53,342 nt of DNA from Actinomycetota bacterium (lineage in GTDB: Bacteria; Actinomycetota; Aquicultoria; JACQXZ01): positions 1-53,342 of the forward strand of contig JACQXZ010000038.1 of assembly GCA_016208465.1 (NCBI GenBank), given 5' to 3'. The notes beneath the pieces were generated by a model. The model searched no databases. It had not been told where the DNA came from and saw only the letters and a program-made list of their open reading frames with translations. Every line of letters starts with the position of its first letter. Position 1 is the first letter of the stretch. The position numbers and the translations under genes were made by a program. Below, one piece after another: positions 42,462 to 50,817 of the stretch.

Positions 42462-42561
42462 TTTACTGACCTCAGAAATTCACAACTGTTAATTTTTCCA
42501 CCTTAAATTTAGAATTCAAGGATTCCATGGGTCAAGGAAAATCAACCTTCGGCGGAGATTA

Positions 42562-42622
42562 GCGTCGGGGACAAGCCCCGACGCTACATTTATTGTGTAG
42601 CGTCACCCCTTGTGGGTGACGC
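42562..42622. repeat. GCGTCGGGGACAAGCCCCGACGC palindrome pair
   Basis: A hairpin with GCGTCGGGG/CCCCGACGC arms around ACAAG (42562-42584) is followed by CTACA and a second hairpin, AGCGTCACCC-CTTGT-GGGTGACGCT (42598-42622). The first shares its GGGGACAAGCCCC core with the copy at 28119. Confidence 0.72.
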
Positions 42623-42666
42623 TTTTATTGAATAACTTATATAATTTCCTATGCAATCAAATAAAA

Positions 42667-42698
42667 ACATAGAGACATCGAAAACAATGTCTCTATGT
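42667..42698 (-). terminator. terminator after veg
   Basis: Perfect 12-bp stem ACATAGAGACAT / ATGTCTCTATGT around an eight-base loop. On the minus strand it is followed by TTTTTAT; 45 bases after the veg stop. Confidence 0.82.
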
Positions 42699-42742
42699 AC
42701 TCAAAATTAAAATTTCACACATTAAAGATTTAAATAAAAAAA

Positions 42743-43036
42743 TTACTTAGTAAAAAGCCATGGAAAAATGTTCTTTTTGCTTCGAATATGCGTTAATTCG
42801 ACCGATCTTGTCAAAACATCCACATAACTATATGATATGCGGCGGTATCTGTTTTTTTCCTCTTCAACCTTTATAATAAAAAGATTAGGGTGAACTTCCT
42901 CCAAAACGCCTTCCTTTTCAATTATTTTGCAGCGTCCCATATTGGCTTTCAATCTCATTTTTCCGCCCACGTGTCCTTCTAGATCATTTTTTATTTTATT
43001 CATAACCTCTGTCTGAGATATATCTGTAGTTGCCAT
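42743..43036 (-). CDS. veg: Veg-family protein (DUF1021)
   Basis: 97 residues. Matches the Veg family: an N-terminal helix (DISQTEVMNKIKNDLEGHVGGKMRLKANMGRCKI) leads into a small SH3-like barrel (EGVLEEVHPNLFIIKVEEEK, RISYSYVDVLTRSVEL). In Bacillus veg lies between yabE/ksgA and ispE, exactly as here, and is linked to biofilm and spore-related control. Biochemical role unknown. Own terminator downstream. Confidence 0.9.
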   Translation of the reverse strand: MATTDISQTEVMNKIKNDLEGHVGGKMRLKANMGRCKIIEKEGVLEEVHPNLFIIKVEEEKNRYRRISYSYVDVLTRSVELTHIRSKKNIFPWLFTK

Positions 43037-43084
43037 ATTTTCCCTTCTCCCTTATTTCCATAATATGCCAAAAATGGCTTTACG

Positions 43085-43948
43085 TCAAGGTTTGAGCGTT
43101 TTGGCAAGAGAATCAGAAAGTCTTCCGAATTCAGATAAATCAAGGGTTTCGGCTCTTCTTGCCGAATCAATTTGAGCCTTTGAAAAAGCCTCAAGAACCG
43201 TTTCTTTCCCCTCAGCAGAAACCTTAAATCCATCAAAAATGACATTCTTTAAGGTTTTACGCCTTTGGCTAAAAACAATATTTATCAATTTAAAGAAAAA
43301 ATCCTGATTTTCAACCAAAATTTTCGGCTTTTCGCACCGATTAACTCTCAATACAATCGAATCTACGTTCGGTTGAGGCAAAAATACCTTTCTTGAAACA
43401 TTAAAAAGAAATTTAACCTCAGAAAAATATTGAATTTTCAAACTTAAAATACCATAATCCTTTGTACAGGGAACTGCCGCCATCCTGTCGCCTACTTCTT
43501 TCTGTACCATAATAATAAATTCCTTTATTTGGGGAACATTTTCTAAAATTTTTAAAACAAGAGGGGCGGCTATGTTGTATGGAAGATTCGAAACTACCTT
43601 GTTGGGTTGATTTTCACCGTTTAATTGGCTAAAGTCATATTTTAAGGCATCCGCATAAATTAAATCTATATTTTTAAAATCAACAAAAACATCTTTTAAT
43701 ACCCTAAGAAGATTCCTGTCATACTCAATTGCAATAACTTTCTTAGCTTGTTCGGCTAAAGATTCTGTTAAAGCGCCTATGCCGGGGCCTACCTCTAAAA
43801 TTACATCATCTTTGCTTAGTTCTGCCGCGTTGACAATTTTCTTTAGGGTATTCTGATCGATTAAAAAATTCTGACCAAGTGATTTTGAGAGTTTAATGTT
43901 GTATTTTTTTAAAATTTCTTTGGTAACGGCTGGATGAACGATTGGCAT
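43085..43948 (-). CDS. ksgA: 16S rRNA dimethyladenosine transferase KsgA
   Basis: 287 residues; dimethylates the two adjacent adenines near the 3' end of 16S rRNA during 30S maturation. Opens KYNIKLSKSLGQNFLIDQNTLKKIV, SAM motif ILEVGPGIGALTESLAE, acidic loop IAIEYDRNL, catalytic NLPYNIAAPLV (NLPY), followed by the FNVSRKVFLPQPNVDSIVLRV segment and C-terminal helical domain. Between veg and the DUF348/G5 gene, the conserved Gram-positive order. Confidence 0.95.
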   Translation of the reverse strand: MPIVHPAVTKEILKKYNIKLSKSLGQNFLIDQNTLKKIVNAAELSKDDVILEVGPGIGALTESLAEQAKKVIAIEYDRNLLRVLKDVFVDFKNIDLIYADALKYDFSQLNGENQPNKVVSNLPYNIAAPLVLKILENVPQIKEFIIMVQKEVGDRMAAVPCTKDYGILSLKIQYFSEVKFLFNVSRKVFLPQPNVDSIVLRVNRCEKPKILVENQDFFFKLINIVFSQRRKTLKNVIFDGFKVSAEGKETVLEAFSKAQIDSARRAETLDLSEFGRLSDSLAKTLKP

Positions 43949-43964
43949 TTCAAAGAGGATCCAA

Positions 43965-44975
43965 TTACCATTCGATTTTAACTAAAGCTAAACCCTGAGA
44001 AGTGGATGCAATTTGCCTAAAAGCGTCAGTGGCAAGGTCTATTATCCTACCCTTGCCCCACGGACCGCGATCATTTATTCTTACCACAACCTGCTTGCCA
44101 TTTGATAAATTTGTCACAGTGACCACTGTTCCAAAAGGTAAAGTTCGATGGGCCGCTGCCATTCCTATCCCTTTCCCATTCAAAGTGTAATAACTCGCTA
44201 TACCTTCCTGACTCTTCCCTTGGGATGGCTGGTTCGGTTCTTCATTTCGGCCCTCGCCTCTTGAAGCAAGAATAATTCTTCTGCTTCCTATCTTAACTAC
44301 TTTGTTTGTAGGTGATGTTACTGCTTCGCTTAAAAACTCTCTTTTTATTTCCCTGCCGCCCTCATAAGTAACCTTATAAGATTTTTCAACAAATCCTTCT
44401 TTTCCTTCAATATCAACCTTAATCTGACCGCGAGGAAGCGCATCATCTCTTTTTCTTAATGTTTTAAAAGCAATCGGTGTTTTAACTGATTCAATTTTCT
44501 CAAGTATCCTGACCGCTTGAATTTCCATGCCTCGGGATATTTCTGAATCAACCGGGGGATTTACTTTGTCTTGAGGGGTCATTGCAATTCCTTTTTTCTC
44601 AAGCAAATCCTTTACGGTTCTGGCAGTTGTTACAATAGATGATTTTTCTCCGTCTATTTCCAAAGACAAAGGAACAGCTCGTCTTATCTCAATCTTCATA
44701 TTATTAACAAGTAGAGTATTTTCCGAAGGCTTTACCAAATCAGCAGGAGCAATAAAAACACCTTCTTTTCTTAACAGTTCTGCCACATTCCTGCTGTTTG
44801 TTTTTATAACCACTCTTTTATCGTCTATTCTTAAAACAATTTTCTTTAACTGACTATAATTTCTGAACCAAATCATTCCATAAAAAAGCATGCTAAAACT
44901 TAAAACAATGGCTGCAACAATTAAAGCTTTTATATGAATGCTTTTGTTTTTATAAACCCTTACCTGAACTCCCAT
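43965..44975 (-). CDS. DUF348-G5-RlpA-type cell-wall protein (RpfB/YabE relative)
   Basis: 336 residues, membrane-anchored and exported. N-terminal transmembrane segment (ALIVAAIVLSFSMLFYGMIWF). Two DUF348 ubiquitin-like repeats follow (VLRIDDKRVVIKTNSRNVAELLRKEGV; LSLEIDGEKSSIVTTARTVKDLLEKKGI), then a G5 domain (VDIEGKEGFVEKSYKVTYEGGREIKREFL). The C-terminal double-psi beta barrel is of RlpA type: GIASYYT, AAAHRTLPFGTVVTVTNLSNGK, VVRINDRGPWGKGRIIDLA. RpfB of Actinomycetota ends in a lysozyme-like domain and YabE of Bacillus in a 3D domain, so this one carries a different third module. Start at the ATG at 44975; a TTG at 45002 is less likely. Expected role: peptidoglycan remodelling. Confidence 0.88.
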   Translation of the reverse strand: MGVQVRVYKNKSIHIKALIVAAIVLSFSMLFYGMIWFRNYSQLKKIVLRIDDKRVVIKTNSRNVAELLRKEGVFIAPADLVKPSENTLLVNNMKIEIRRAVPLSLEIDGEKSSIVTTARTVKDLLEKKGIAMTPQDKVNPPVDSEISRGMEIQAVRILEKIESVKTPIAFKTLRKRDDALPRGQIKVDIEGKEGFVEKSYKVTYEGGREIKREFLSEAVTSPTNKVVKIGSRRIILASRGEGRNEEPNQPSQGKSQEGIASYYTLNGKGIGMAAAHRTLPFGTVVTVTNLSNGKQVVVRINDRGPWGKGRIIDLATDAFRQIASTSQGLALVKIEW

Positions 44976-45076
44976 AATCACGACCTTAAATGGGAACTGC
45001 AAGACCCAATTTAAAAATAAAGACTGGCGTTTATTTTATATTAAATAAAAATAAAAAACAACACTTCTGTCTTCTG

Positions 45077-45838
45077 TCATACACCAAAGAACAATTTAGC
45101 ATTATTAGTTGTTATTTCTGCTATTTCTAACAACTCCAACTTTTTTATCTCAGCTATTTTTTCCGCTATTAAAGGAATCATTGATGGTTCGTTTGGTTTT
45201 CCCCTGAAAGGATGCGGTGTAAGAAATGGACAATCGGTTTCAAGCATTAATCTTTCCAGCGGGGTGGCGGCTGCAATATCCTTTAGCTTATCCGCGTTCT
45301 GAAAAGTTACTGGTCCGGCAATTGAGATAAAGTAACCTCTTTCAATACAGTCTTTTAGCATATTAGAATCTCCTGAGAAACAATGAAAAACTACTTTTTC
45401 TGCTGTTTCTTCTTTTAAGATTCTTAAACAATCGCTATGAGCATCGCGATCATGAACAATTATTGGCAGTTCTAACTCTTTAGCCATTTCTATCTGTTTT
45501 CTAAAGGCTGTTTGCTGGGTTTCTCTTGAAGAAAGGTTCCTGTAATAATCAAGTCCTATTTCTCCAATTGCTACAACTTTTTTATTATTCTTTGCCAACC
45601 CCTTAATTTCCTTTAAAACATAAGCATCGACTGAGCCTGCCTCATGGGGATGAATGCCTAAAGCGGAATACACGTTCTGGTAACGAAAAGAATTGTCTAA
45701 TGTTCGACGGCATGAATCTAAATCTATTCCAATGTCAATAATAATATTAACATCTTTTTCTTTAGCTCTTTCTACAATCTGCTCTATTGGGCTGTTTTTT
45801 GAACACAAATCAAGATGAGCGTGAGTATCAATAAACAA
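45077..45838 (-). CDS. tatD: TatD family metal-dependent deoxyribonuclease
   Basis: 253 residues, TIM-barrel hydrolase. Metal ligands appear in order: FIDTHAHLDL (HxH), IGEIGLDYYRNLS (Glu), PIIVHDRDAH (His), VVFHCFSG (His) and ETDCPFLTPHPFRGKPNEPSMI (Asp). Acts on DNA ends; proposed roles in DNA degradation and quality control. Between metG and the DUF348/G5 protein, matching Bacillus metG-yabD-yabE and the Mycobacterium metG-tatD-rpfB order. Confidence 0.93.
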   Translation of the reverse strand: MFIDTHAHLDLCSKNSPIEQIVERAKEKDVNIIIDIGIDLDSCRRTLDNSFRYQNVYSALGIHPHEAGSVDAYVLKEIKGLAKNNKKVVAIGEIGLDYYRNLSSRETQQTAFRKQIEMAKELELPIIVHDRDAHSDCLRILKEETAEKVVFHCFSGDSNMLKDCIERGYFISIAGPVTFQNADKLKDIAAATPLERLMLETDCPFLTPHPFRGKPNEPSMIPLIAEKIAEIKKLELLEIAEITTNNAKLFFGV

Positions 45839-45849
45839 GTCTTGTTCTC

Positions 45850-47376
45850 CTAACTTTCTACTTCAATCCGCGGAAACAGCGCTTCTCCACCAACAATCTC
45901 TGTGTCTGGTTTTAAGCCGCCCCATTTACAGCTATCAGGAAATTTTTGATCTTTTATTTTATCTGTGATTCCAAGCTGATTCCATATCTTCTCTGCCGTT
46001 TTAGGCATAAAGGGATATATTAAAACAGCAATAATCCTGATACATTCCGCTAAATTATACATAACAAGATCTAATTTTTCTTTGTCACCTGCTTTAGCCA
46101 GATTCCATGGAGCAGAATCATCAATATACTTGTTTGCCGCCTTGACATAGTCGCTCCAGATAGTCTCAAGAGCTGTCTTTAGTGAAAGGTCGTTTATAAG
46201 AGAACCAATTTCCAAAAACACCTTCGATTGTTTCTCGTTAATCGGTTCTAACTTATTACACAAAGGAATTCTGCCATTGCAGTATTTTTTAATCATTGGA
46301 ATAGTTCGGTGAAGAAGATTTCCCAAATCATTTGCCAAATCAGAATTTACCCTTTTAATAAGAGCTTCATGACTAAATTCTCCATCTGCGCCCACAGGTA
46401 TTTCTTTTAAAAAGAAATACCTTATCGCGTCAACCCCAAACTGATCTGCCAGCTCGTTTGGATTAATCACCAATCCTTTGGATTTTGAAATTTTTTCTTT
46501 ACCCAAAGTCCAAAAACCAGTCGTCCATATATGTTCTGGCAAATCAATCCCTAAAGCATAAAGCATGCTTGGCCAGATAACTGCGTGAAATTTAATTATA
46601 TCTTTTCCGAGAAGATGAATATCGGCGGGCCATCTGTAATCAAATTTCTCATCCTGCATAAAACCCGCGCCTGTCAGATAATTTATCAGAGCATCAAACC
46701 AGACATAAACAATATGGTCTGTGTCAAAAGGAACAGGTATACCCCATTTAAAAGTAGTTCTGGAAACACAAACGTCCATAACACCGCTATTTATAAAACT
46801 TATCACTTCATTGCGGCGGCTTTCTGGTTTGATGAAATCCGGATTATCTTCAATATGTTTTAACAGCTTCTCCTGATATTTTGATGTTTTAAAATAATAA
46901 CTTTCTTCCTTAATCCACTCAACTTGCCTGCCGCACTCAGGACACTTCCCGTCTGCAAGCTGTGATTCAAGATAAAAAGTTTCTTCGTGAACACAATACC
47001 AGCCCTCATAATTGCCTTTATAAATATCTCCCTGATCATATAGTTGTTTAAAAATTGATTGAACTACCTTTACATGACGAGGCTGAGTAGTCCTGATAAA
47101 ATCATCATAAGAAATATCAAATCTTTGCCATAGCTCTTTAAACGGAACAACCATTTTGTCAACATGATCCTGAGGCGAAAGATTTCGGCTCGCCGCTGCT
47201 TTTTCAACTTTCTGACCATGCTCATCGGTTCCAGTTAAAAAGAAAACTTCTTCTTTACACAAACGTTTAAATCTCGCAATAACATCGGCGATAACAGTAC
47301 AATAAGCATGACCAATATGAGGAACATCGTTTACATAATAAATTGGTGTAGTTACATAAAATGTTTTCTTCTTCAC
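45850..47376 (-). CDS. metG: methionyl-tRNA synthetase
   Basis: 508 residues, class I synthetase. TPIYYVNDVPHIGHAYCTVIADVIARF holds the HIGH motif; FFLTGTDEHGQKVEKAA follows. A short knuckle with CPEC (KCPECGRQVEW) is of the one-zinc type. The KMSKS loop reads KEKISKSKGLVI, and an anticodon-binding helical domain follows. No C-terminal EMAP/tRNA-binding domain, unlike Bacillus MetG. Followed 11 bases later by tatD. Confidence 0.95.
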   Translation of the reverse strand: MKKKTFYVTTPIYYVNDVPHIGHAYCTVIADVIARFKRLCKEEVFFLTGTDEHGQKVEKAAASRNLSPQDHVDKMVVPFKELWQRFDISYDDFIRTTQPRHVKVVQSIFKQLYDQGDIYKGNYEGWYCVHEETFYLESQLADGKCPECGRQVEWIKEESYYFKTSKYQEKLLKHIEDNPDFIKPESRRNEVISFINSGVMDVCVSRTTFKWGIPVPFDTDHIVYVWFDALINYLTGAGFMQDEKFDYRWPADIHLLGKDIIKFHAVIWPSMLYALGIDLPEHIWTTGFWTLGKEKISKSKGLVINPNELADQFGVDAIRYFFLKEIPVGADGEFSHEALIKRVNSDLANDLGNLLHRTIPMIKKYCNGRIPLCNKLEPINEKQSKVFLEIGSLINDLSLKTALETIWSDYVKAANKYIDDSAPWNLAKAGDKEKLDLVMYNLAECIRIIAVLIYPFMPKTAEKIWNQLGITDKIKDQKFPDSCKWGGLKPDTEIVGGEALFPRIEVES

Positions 47377-47486
47377 AACTTTTCCTTTCCATACATAATC
47401 TCAGAACACTAGAATTTATTTTACATTATAAATTATAAATTGTCTCTATTTGGCTGCCATTGAAAAATTGTGGCAACTGGAAATCC

Positions 47487-47515
47487 TTGACAGAGATTTT
47501 TTATCGCCATATAAT
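47487..47515 (+). promoter_or_regulatory. consensus sigma-70-type promoter for abrB
   Basis: TTGACA (47487-47492), exactly 17 bases, TATAAT (47510-47515): both hexamers perfect. About 95 bases of leader follow before the abrB start. Confidence 0.85.
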
Positions 47516-47529
47516 AAGCCTTATCAAAA

Positions 47530-47544
47530 CAGATAAAATATCTG
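47530..47544 (+). promoter_or_regulatory. hairpin/dyad in the abrB leader
   Basis: CAGATA-AAA-TATCTG, a perfect six-base inverted repeat about 15 bases past the -10 box. Could be an operator for AbrB itself or an RNA hairpin; position suits autorepression. Confidence 0.45.
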
Positions 47545-47615
47545 GAGTTATCTTGTCTCATCTTTGAATTACAAAATCACATACTTAATCTGATTCGAAC
47601 AAGGGAGGATGAAAT

Positions 47616-47870
47616 ATGAAGTCTACCGGCATTGTAAGAAAAATTGACGAATTAGGAAGGATTGTAATTCCAATGGAGCTTAGAAAAACTCTCAACATTG
47701 ACATCAAGGATCCTCTCGAAATTTTTGTGGATGAAGACAAAGTAGTTCTAATGAAGTATGAACCCTCATGTATCTTCTGCAATAGTAATAAAAATATGCA
47801 TACATTTAGCAATAAAAATATTTGTCAGGAATGCTACGAAAAAATGATTGAAGATATCAAAGATCTTTAA
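47616..47870 (+). CDS. AbrB/SpoVT-type transcription regulator with zinc ribbon
   Basis: 84 residues. Residues 1-50 are the swapped-hairpin DNA-binding domain MKSTGIVRKIDELGRIVIPMELRKTLNIDIKDPLEIFVDEDKVVLMKY, typical of AbrB/Abh. Residues 50-84 carry CIFCNSNKN and NICQECYEKM, two CxxC pairs forming a small zinc ribbon in place of the usual oligomerisation tail. ATG behind GGGAGG. The only plus-strand gene in this region, driven by a perfect promoter, and convergent with rsmI: their stop codons share the sequence TTAA. Probably a transition-state-type dimeric or tetrameric regulator; targets unknown. Confidence 0.88.
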   Translation: MKSTGIVRKIDELGRIVIPMELRKTLNIDIKDPLEIFVDEDKVVLMKYEPSCIFCNSNKNMHTFSNKNICQECYEKMIEDIKDL

Positions 47871-48589
47871 TCTCTTAAAATACTTGACTTTTTCTTTTTC
47901 CCACAGCCATTTATAACAAGAACAAATTCTCCTTTGGGTTTGCCTTTACCTAATTTCAAGTTAATTTCTTTAGCTGTTCCTCTAAGAACTTCTTCAAATT
48001 TCTTGGTCAATTCTCTCGTTAAAACAATTTTTCTCTCGCCAAAAATCTCATCCAGCTCATTTAGCAAATTTATAATTCGATGAGGCGATTCATAAGCAAT
48101 GATAGTCTTCTCTTCATCCTTCAGACTGATTAAAACTTTTCTTAGTTGACCCTTTTTGCGAGGCAAAAATCCATAAAATAAAAATTTATCCGTTGGTAGT
48201 CCCGAAGCAATCAAAGCAGTAATCGCGGCGCAGGGACCGGGTAAAACTTCCACCTCAATACCCTCATCAATACATCTTTTAATTAACCGATAACCGGGAT
48301 CTGCTAAACCGGGAGTTCCTGCATCTGAAACTAAAGCAATCGTAAATCCATCGTTTAGTTTTTTTATCAAATCTTCTTCTCTTATTAATTCATTGTGCTC
48401 ATAATAACTTATAATTGGTTTTTTGATTTTATATCTACTTAGAAGCTTAACCGTGCGGCGAGTATCTTCAGCGGCAATTAAATCAACTTGTCTTAATGTC
48501 TTTATTACTCTTATTGTTATATCTTCCAGATTCCCTATCGGAGTAGCGCAAACATAAAGTTTTCCCGGATTGTTCTTAAAGGATTTCAT
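47867..48589 (-). CDS. rsmI: 16S rRNA 2'-O-ribose methyltransferase RsmI
   Basis: 240 residues; methylates C1402 ribose of 16S rRNA. Tetrapyrrole-methylase fold: LYVCATPIGNLEDITIRVIKTL, AAEDTRRTVKLLSRYKI, ALVSDAGTPGLADPGYRLIK, VEVLPGPCAAITALIASGLPTDKFLFYGFLP and ESPHRIINLLNEL. Lys-rich C-terminus. Distal to abrB; stop overlaps the convergent abrB stop. rsmI near metG is seen in both Bacillota and Actinomycetota. Confidence 0.94.
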   Translation of the reverse strand: MKSFKNNPGKLYVCATPIGNLEDITIRVIKTLRQVDLIAAEDTRRTVKLLSRYKIKKPIISYYEHNELIREEDLIKKLNDGFTIALVSDAGTPGLADPGYRLIKRCIDEGIEVEVLPGPCAAITALIASGLPTDKFLFYGFLPRKKGQLRKVLISLKDEEKTIIAYESPHRIINLLNELDEIFGERKIVLTRELTKKFEEVLRGTAKEINLKLGKGKPKGEFVLVINGCGKKKKSSILRD

Positions 48590-48603
48590 AAATAGAAACT
48601 TTC

Positions 48604-49371
48604 TTAAAATTTTATTCTCTTAATTTTCTCAACTGACCGTTCAACCAAATTCCACATAGTATCAATAAAAATTTCATCTATTCCCATTTCAGCAATAATC
48701 TCTGGCTTTCCATAATGCTTATCAATCATTAAATAAAGAAATCTATCCATATTATCGTAACTAAAATTATCCATCTCTTCAATTGAGACGTCTTTCAGGA
48801 AGTCCACACAAGAATCTCTGTTAATAATTTCCTCCGGCACATCCAATAATTTTGCTATCTGTTTTATCTGGGTCCTATAAAATTCAATAAATAAATTTAT
48901 TATTCTCTCATTAAAGCAGAAAGGTGCTATCTTGCCAAAAATAAACTTTGCTTTATTATCTGTTTTAACTAATAAGCCGCTCTCTTTTAAGGCAGTATCG
49001 TAAGAATAAGAAAATCGTTCAAAAGCGATTTTGTGATTCAGTCTGACTTTGTTAACATCTGAAGAAGAAGTTAAATACAAATTTATTGCTGGAGAAATAT
49101 CAATCATTTTAAAATCCAAACCCAATAGTTTTGCAATTATTTCGGAATCAGCCAATCCTTCTTTCTTGTCATCTTCATAAGGCATAATTAAAGCTATCGT
49201 GTTTTGAGAACCAGCGACTTTTACGGCCAAATATGTTCCGACAATGGAATCAATGCTTCCATCCAAACCAACAATTAAATTTTTAAAACCGGATTTACCT
49301 AACTCTCCAGCCATAAATTCAGTTAAATTTTTAATTGCAAGCTGAGCGTTGACTGTTGGATCATTCTCCAT
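48604..49371 (-). CDS. degenerate NAD synthetase-like protein (NadE paralogue)
   Basis: 255 residues, with the length and layout of ammonia-dependent NadE (adenine-nucleotide alpha-hydrolase fold). The ATP pyrophosphatase loop SGGxDS is altered to LDGSIDS in LIVGLDGSIDSIVGTYLAVKV, and the GTGNKSE segment reads KTDNKAK. The Thr/Gly-Asp region after it is FCFNER. The later NadE-like stretch FIEFYRTQIKQIAKLLDVPEEIIN is well kept. Probably no longer an NAD synthetase: either a non-catalytic relative or one with a changed substrate. It sits between a ferredoxin and rsmI. A complete nadE is not in the window. Confidence 0.72.
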   Translation of the reverse strand: MENDPTVNAQLAIKNLTEFMAGELGKSGFKNLIVGLDGSIDSIVGTYLAVKVAGSQNTIALIMPYEDDKKEGLADSEIIAKLLGLDFKMIDISPAINLYLTSSSDVNKVRLNHKIAFERFSYSYDTALKESGLLVKTDNKAKFIFGKIAPFCFNERIINLFIEFYRTQIKQIAKLLDVPEEIINRDSCVDFLKDVSIEEMDNFSYDNMDRFLYLMIDKHYGKPEIIAEMGIDEIFIDTMWNLVERSVEKIKRIKF

Positions 49372-49454
49372 TTATTATTTTCCCTCCAAGAAATAAATGC
49401 AAAGACAGATAGATTTTTTAACCTATAACCTATCTGTCTGTTCTTAAATATCTC

Positions 49455-49625
49455 TTAATCCTCAATAATTGCTTCCGCCGGACATGTCTCAGCGCACGCT
49501 CCACATTCAGTGCACTCATCACAATTAATAGTATATCTATCATCGCCTTCAACTATTGCCCCTGAAGGACAATCGTCTAAACACACGCCGCAATTTAAAC
49601 ATTCCTCTGTGATTTTAAACGCCAT
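49455..49625 (-). CDS. 2[4Fe-4S] ferredoxin
   Basis: 56 residues, ATG behind GGAGGTG. Two cluster motifs: CLNCGVCLDDCP (CxxCxxCxxxCP) and CDECTECGACAETCP. Opens MAFKITEEC, ends AEAIIED. Classic clostridial-type low-potential electron carrier, fitting an anaerobic lifestyle. Acidic overall. Between the ROK kinase and the NadE-like gene. Confidence 0.93.
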   Translation of the reverse strand: MAFKITEECLNCGVCLDDCPSGAIVEGDDRYTINCDECTECGACAETCPAEAIIED

Positions 49626-49649
49626 ATTTTCACCTCCAAACTATTATTA

Positions 49650-49706
49650 ATCAGAGATCAAGGGTTCGGGAACTAGGAAGAATATTCCACTCGAATCCTT
49701 TTATCA
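49650..49706. repeat. CAAGGGTTC / CTCGAATCCTTTTA repeat at the end of glk
   Basis: AGAGATCAAGGGTTCGGGAACTAGGAAGAATATTCCACTCGAATCCTTTTATC carries the same words as 14593-14655. Its left half is the ferredoxin leader side, and its right end reaches the glucokinase stop codon. Confidence 0.6.
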
Positions 49707-50672
49707 GGAACTCAATTCTCTAAGCGCTAAAGCGGCTGCGCCTAATACACCTGCTCTATTGCCTAATTCTGCCAATTCGATTTTAACATCCAATGAATTA
49801 GGAACAAGCGCCACTTGACTAACAACTTCTTTTGCCGGATTTAAGATAAGACTACCAGACTGAGAAACACCTCCAGTTAACGTAATCTTTTCAGGATTAA
49901 ATATATTTACAATGTTCGTGAGACCTATCCCGATAAATCTCCCGATTTTATCTAAAATATCGCAGGCAATCTGATCATTGTCACTGGCAGCCCTTGAAAC
50001 AACTTCACCGTTCACATTCTCTATATTGCCCTTTGCAAAATCAAGTATTAATGTCTTCTTGCCTCCCGCAATTGCTTCCTTCGCCATCCTGACTATTGCC
50101 TGACCAGACGCTAATGTTTCAAAGCACCCATAATTTCCACATCCACACTTAGGGCCATTTATATCAATAACCATATGACCAACTTCTGCCGAACTTCCGC
50201 TTACTCCTCGATAGATTTTATCATTAATAAATATTCCGCCACCTATTCCCGTTCCTATAGTCACACAGATAAAATTACTTACACCCCGGCCGCTGCCCAG
50301 GTATTTTTCTCCAAAAGCAGCTACATTTGCATCGTTGTCCAAAAAAACAGGAACTCCAAAATGATCTTCCATTAGTTTTTTAAAAGCTACATTTTTAAGA
50401 GGTAAATTCGGGGAAAAGACAACTTCTCCTTCTTTAAAATTTATCATTCCAGCTACACCAATTCCAATTGCCACTATATCAACAATATCCAAATCATTAC
50501 CCGATAAAAGCTCAGCTATAAGCTCTTTAGCCTCATCAACAATTGCTCTGCCGCTGATCAATAAAGTTTGCTTTCTAAGCTCTGAGATTATACTTAAGGT
50601 CTCATCAACTAATATTGCTGAAATTTTTGTTCCACCAACATCCAGTCCTATTAGATATTGATCGTTGTTCAT
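49704..50672 (-). CDS. ROK-family glucokinase
   Basis: 322 residues. ATP loop LIGLDVGGTKISAILVD at the start, DNDANVAAFGE (catalytic Asp region), IGTGIGGGIFINDKIYRG, then the zinc-binding ROK signature GHMVIDINGPKCGCGNYGCFETLASG (His and three Cys). The C-terminal TGGVSQSG matches family members. Phosphorylates glucose to G6P (or a related hexose or N-acetylhexosamine), feeding glycolysis and, through the phosphohexomutase, the glycan cluster. Not a ROK repressor, as no N-terminal helix-turn-helix is present. Confidence 0.9.
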   Translation of the reverse strand: MNNDQYLIGLDVGGTKISAILVDETLSIISELRKQTLLISGRAIVDEAKELIAELLSGNDLDIVDIVAIGIGVAGMINFKEGEVVFSPNLPLKNVAFKKLMEDHFGVPVFLDNDANVAAFGEKYLGSGRGVSNFICVTIGTGIGGGIFINDKIYRGVSGSSAEVGHMVIDINGPKCGCGNYGCFETLASGQAIVRMAKEAIAGGKKTLILDFAKGNIENVNGEVVSRAASDNDQIACDILDKIGRFIGIGLTNIVNIFNPEKITLTGGVSQSGSLILNPAKEVVSQVALVPNSLDVKIELAELGNRAGVLGAAALALRELSS

Positions 50673-50764
50673 ATCTTTTCCTTGCGTGGACTATTAATAA
50701 ATCAGGTTTACACTTAAAATATTATTAATTCTTCTCCAAAATAGTAAGTACAATATTATTTGTC

Positions 50765-50799
50765 AATAAAAAAAGGGATAATTTATCCCTTTTTTTTAC
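50765..50799 (-). terminator. bidirectional terminator after the DUF5666-like gene
   Basis: AAAAAAAGGGATAA / TTATCCCTTTTTTTT, stem flanked by A- and T-runs on either side, 20 bases past the DUF5666-like stop; it can also serve the other strand. Confidence 0.82.
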
Positions 50800-50817
50800 T
50801 CGGATATTGTAATGATT

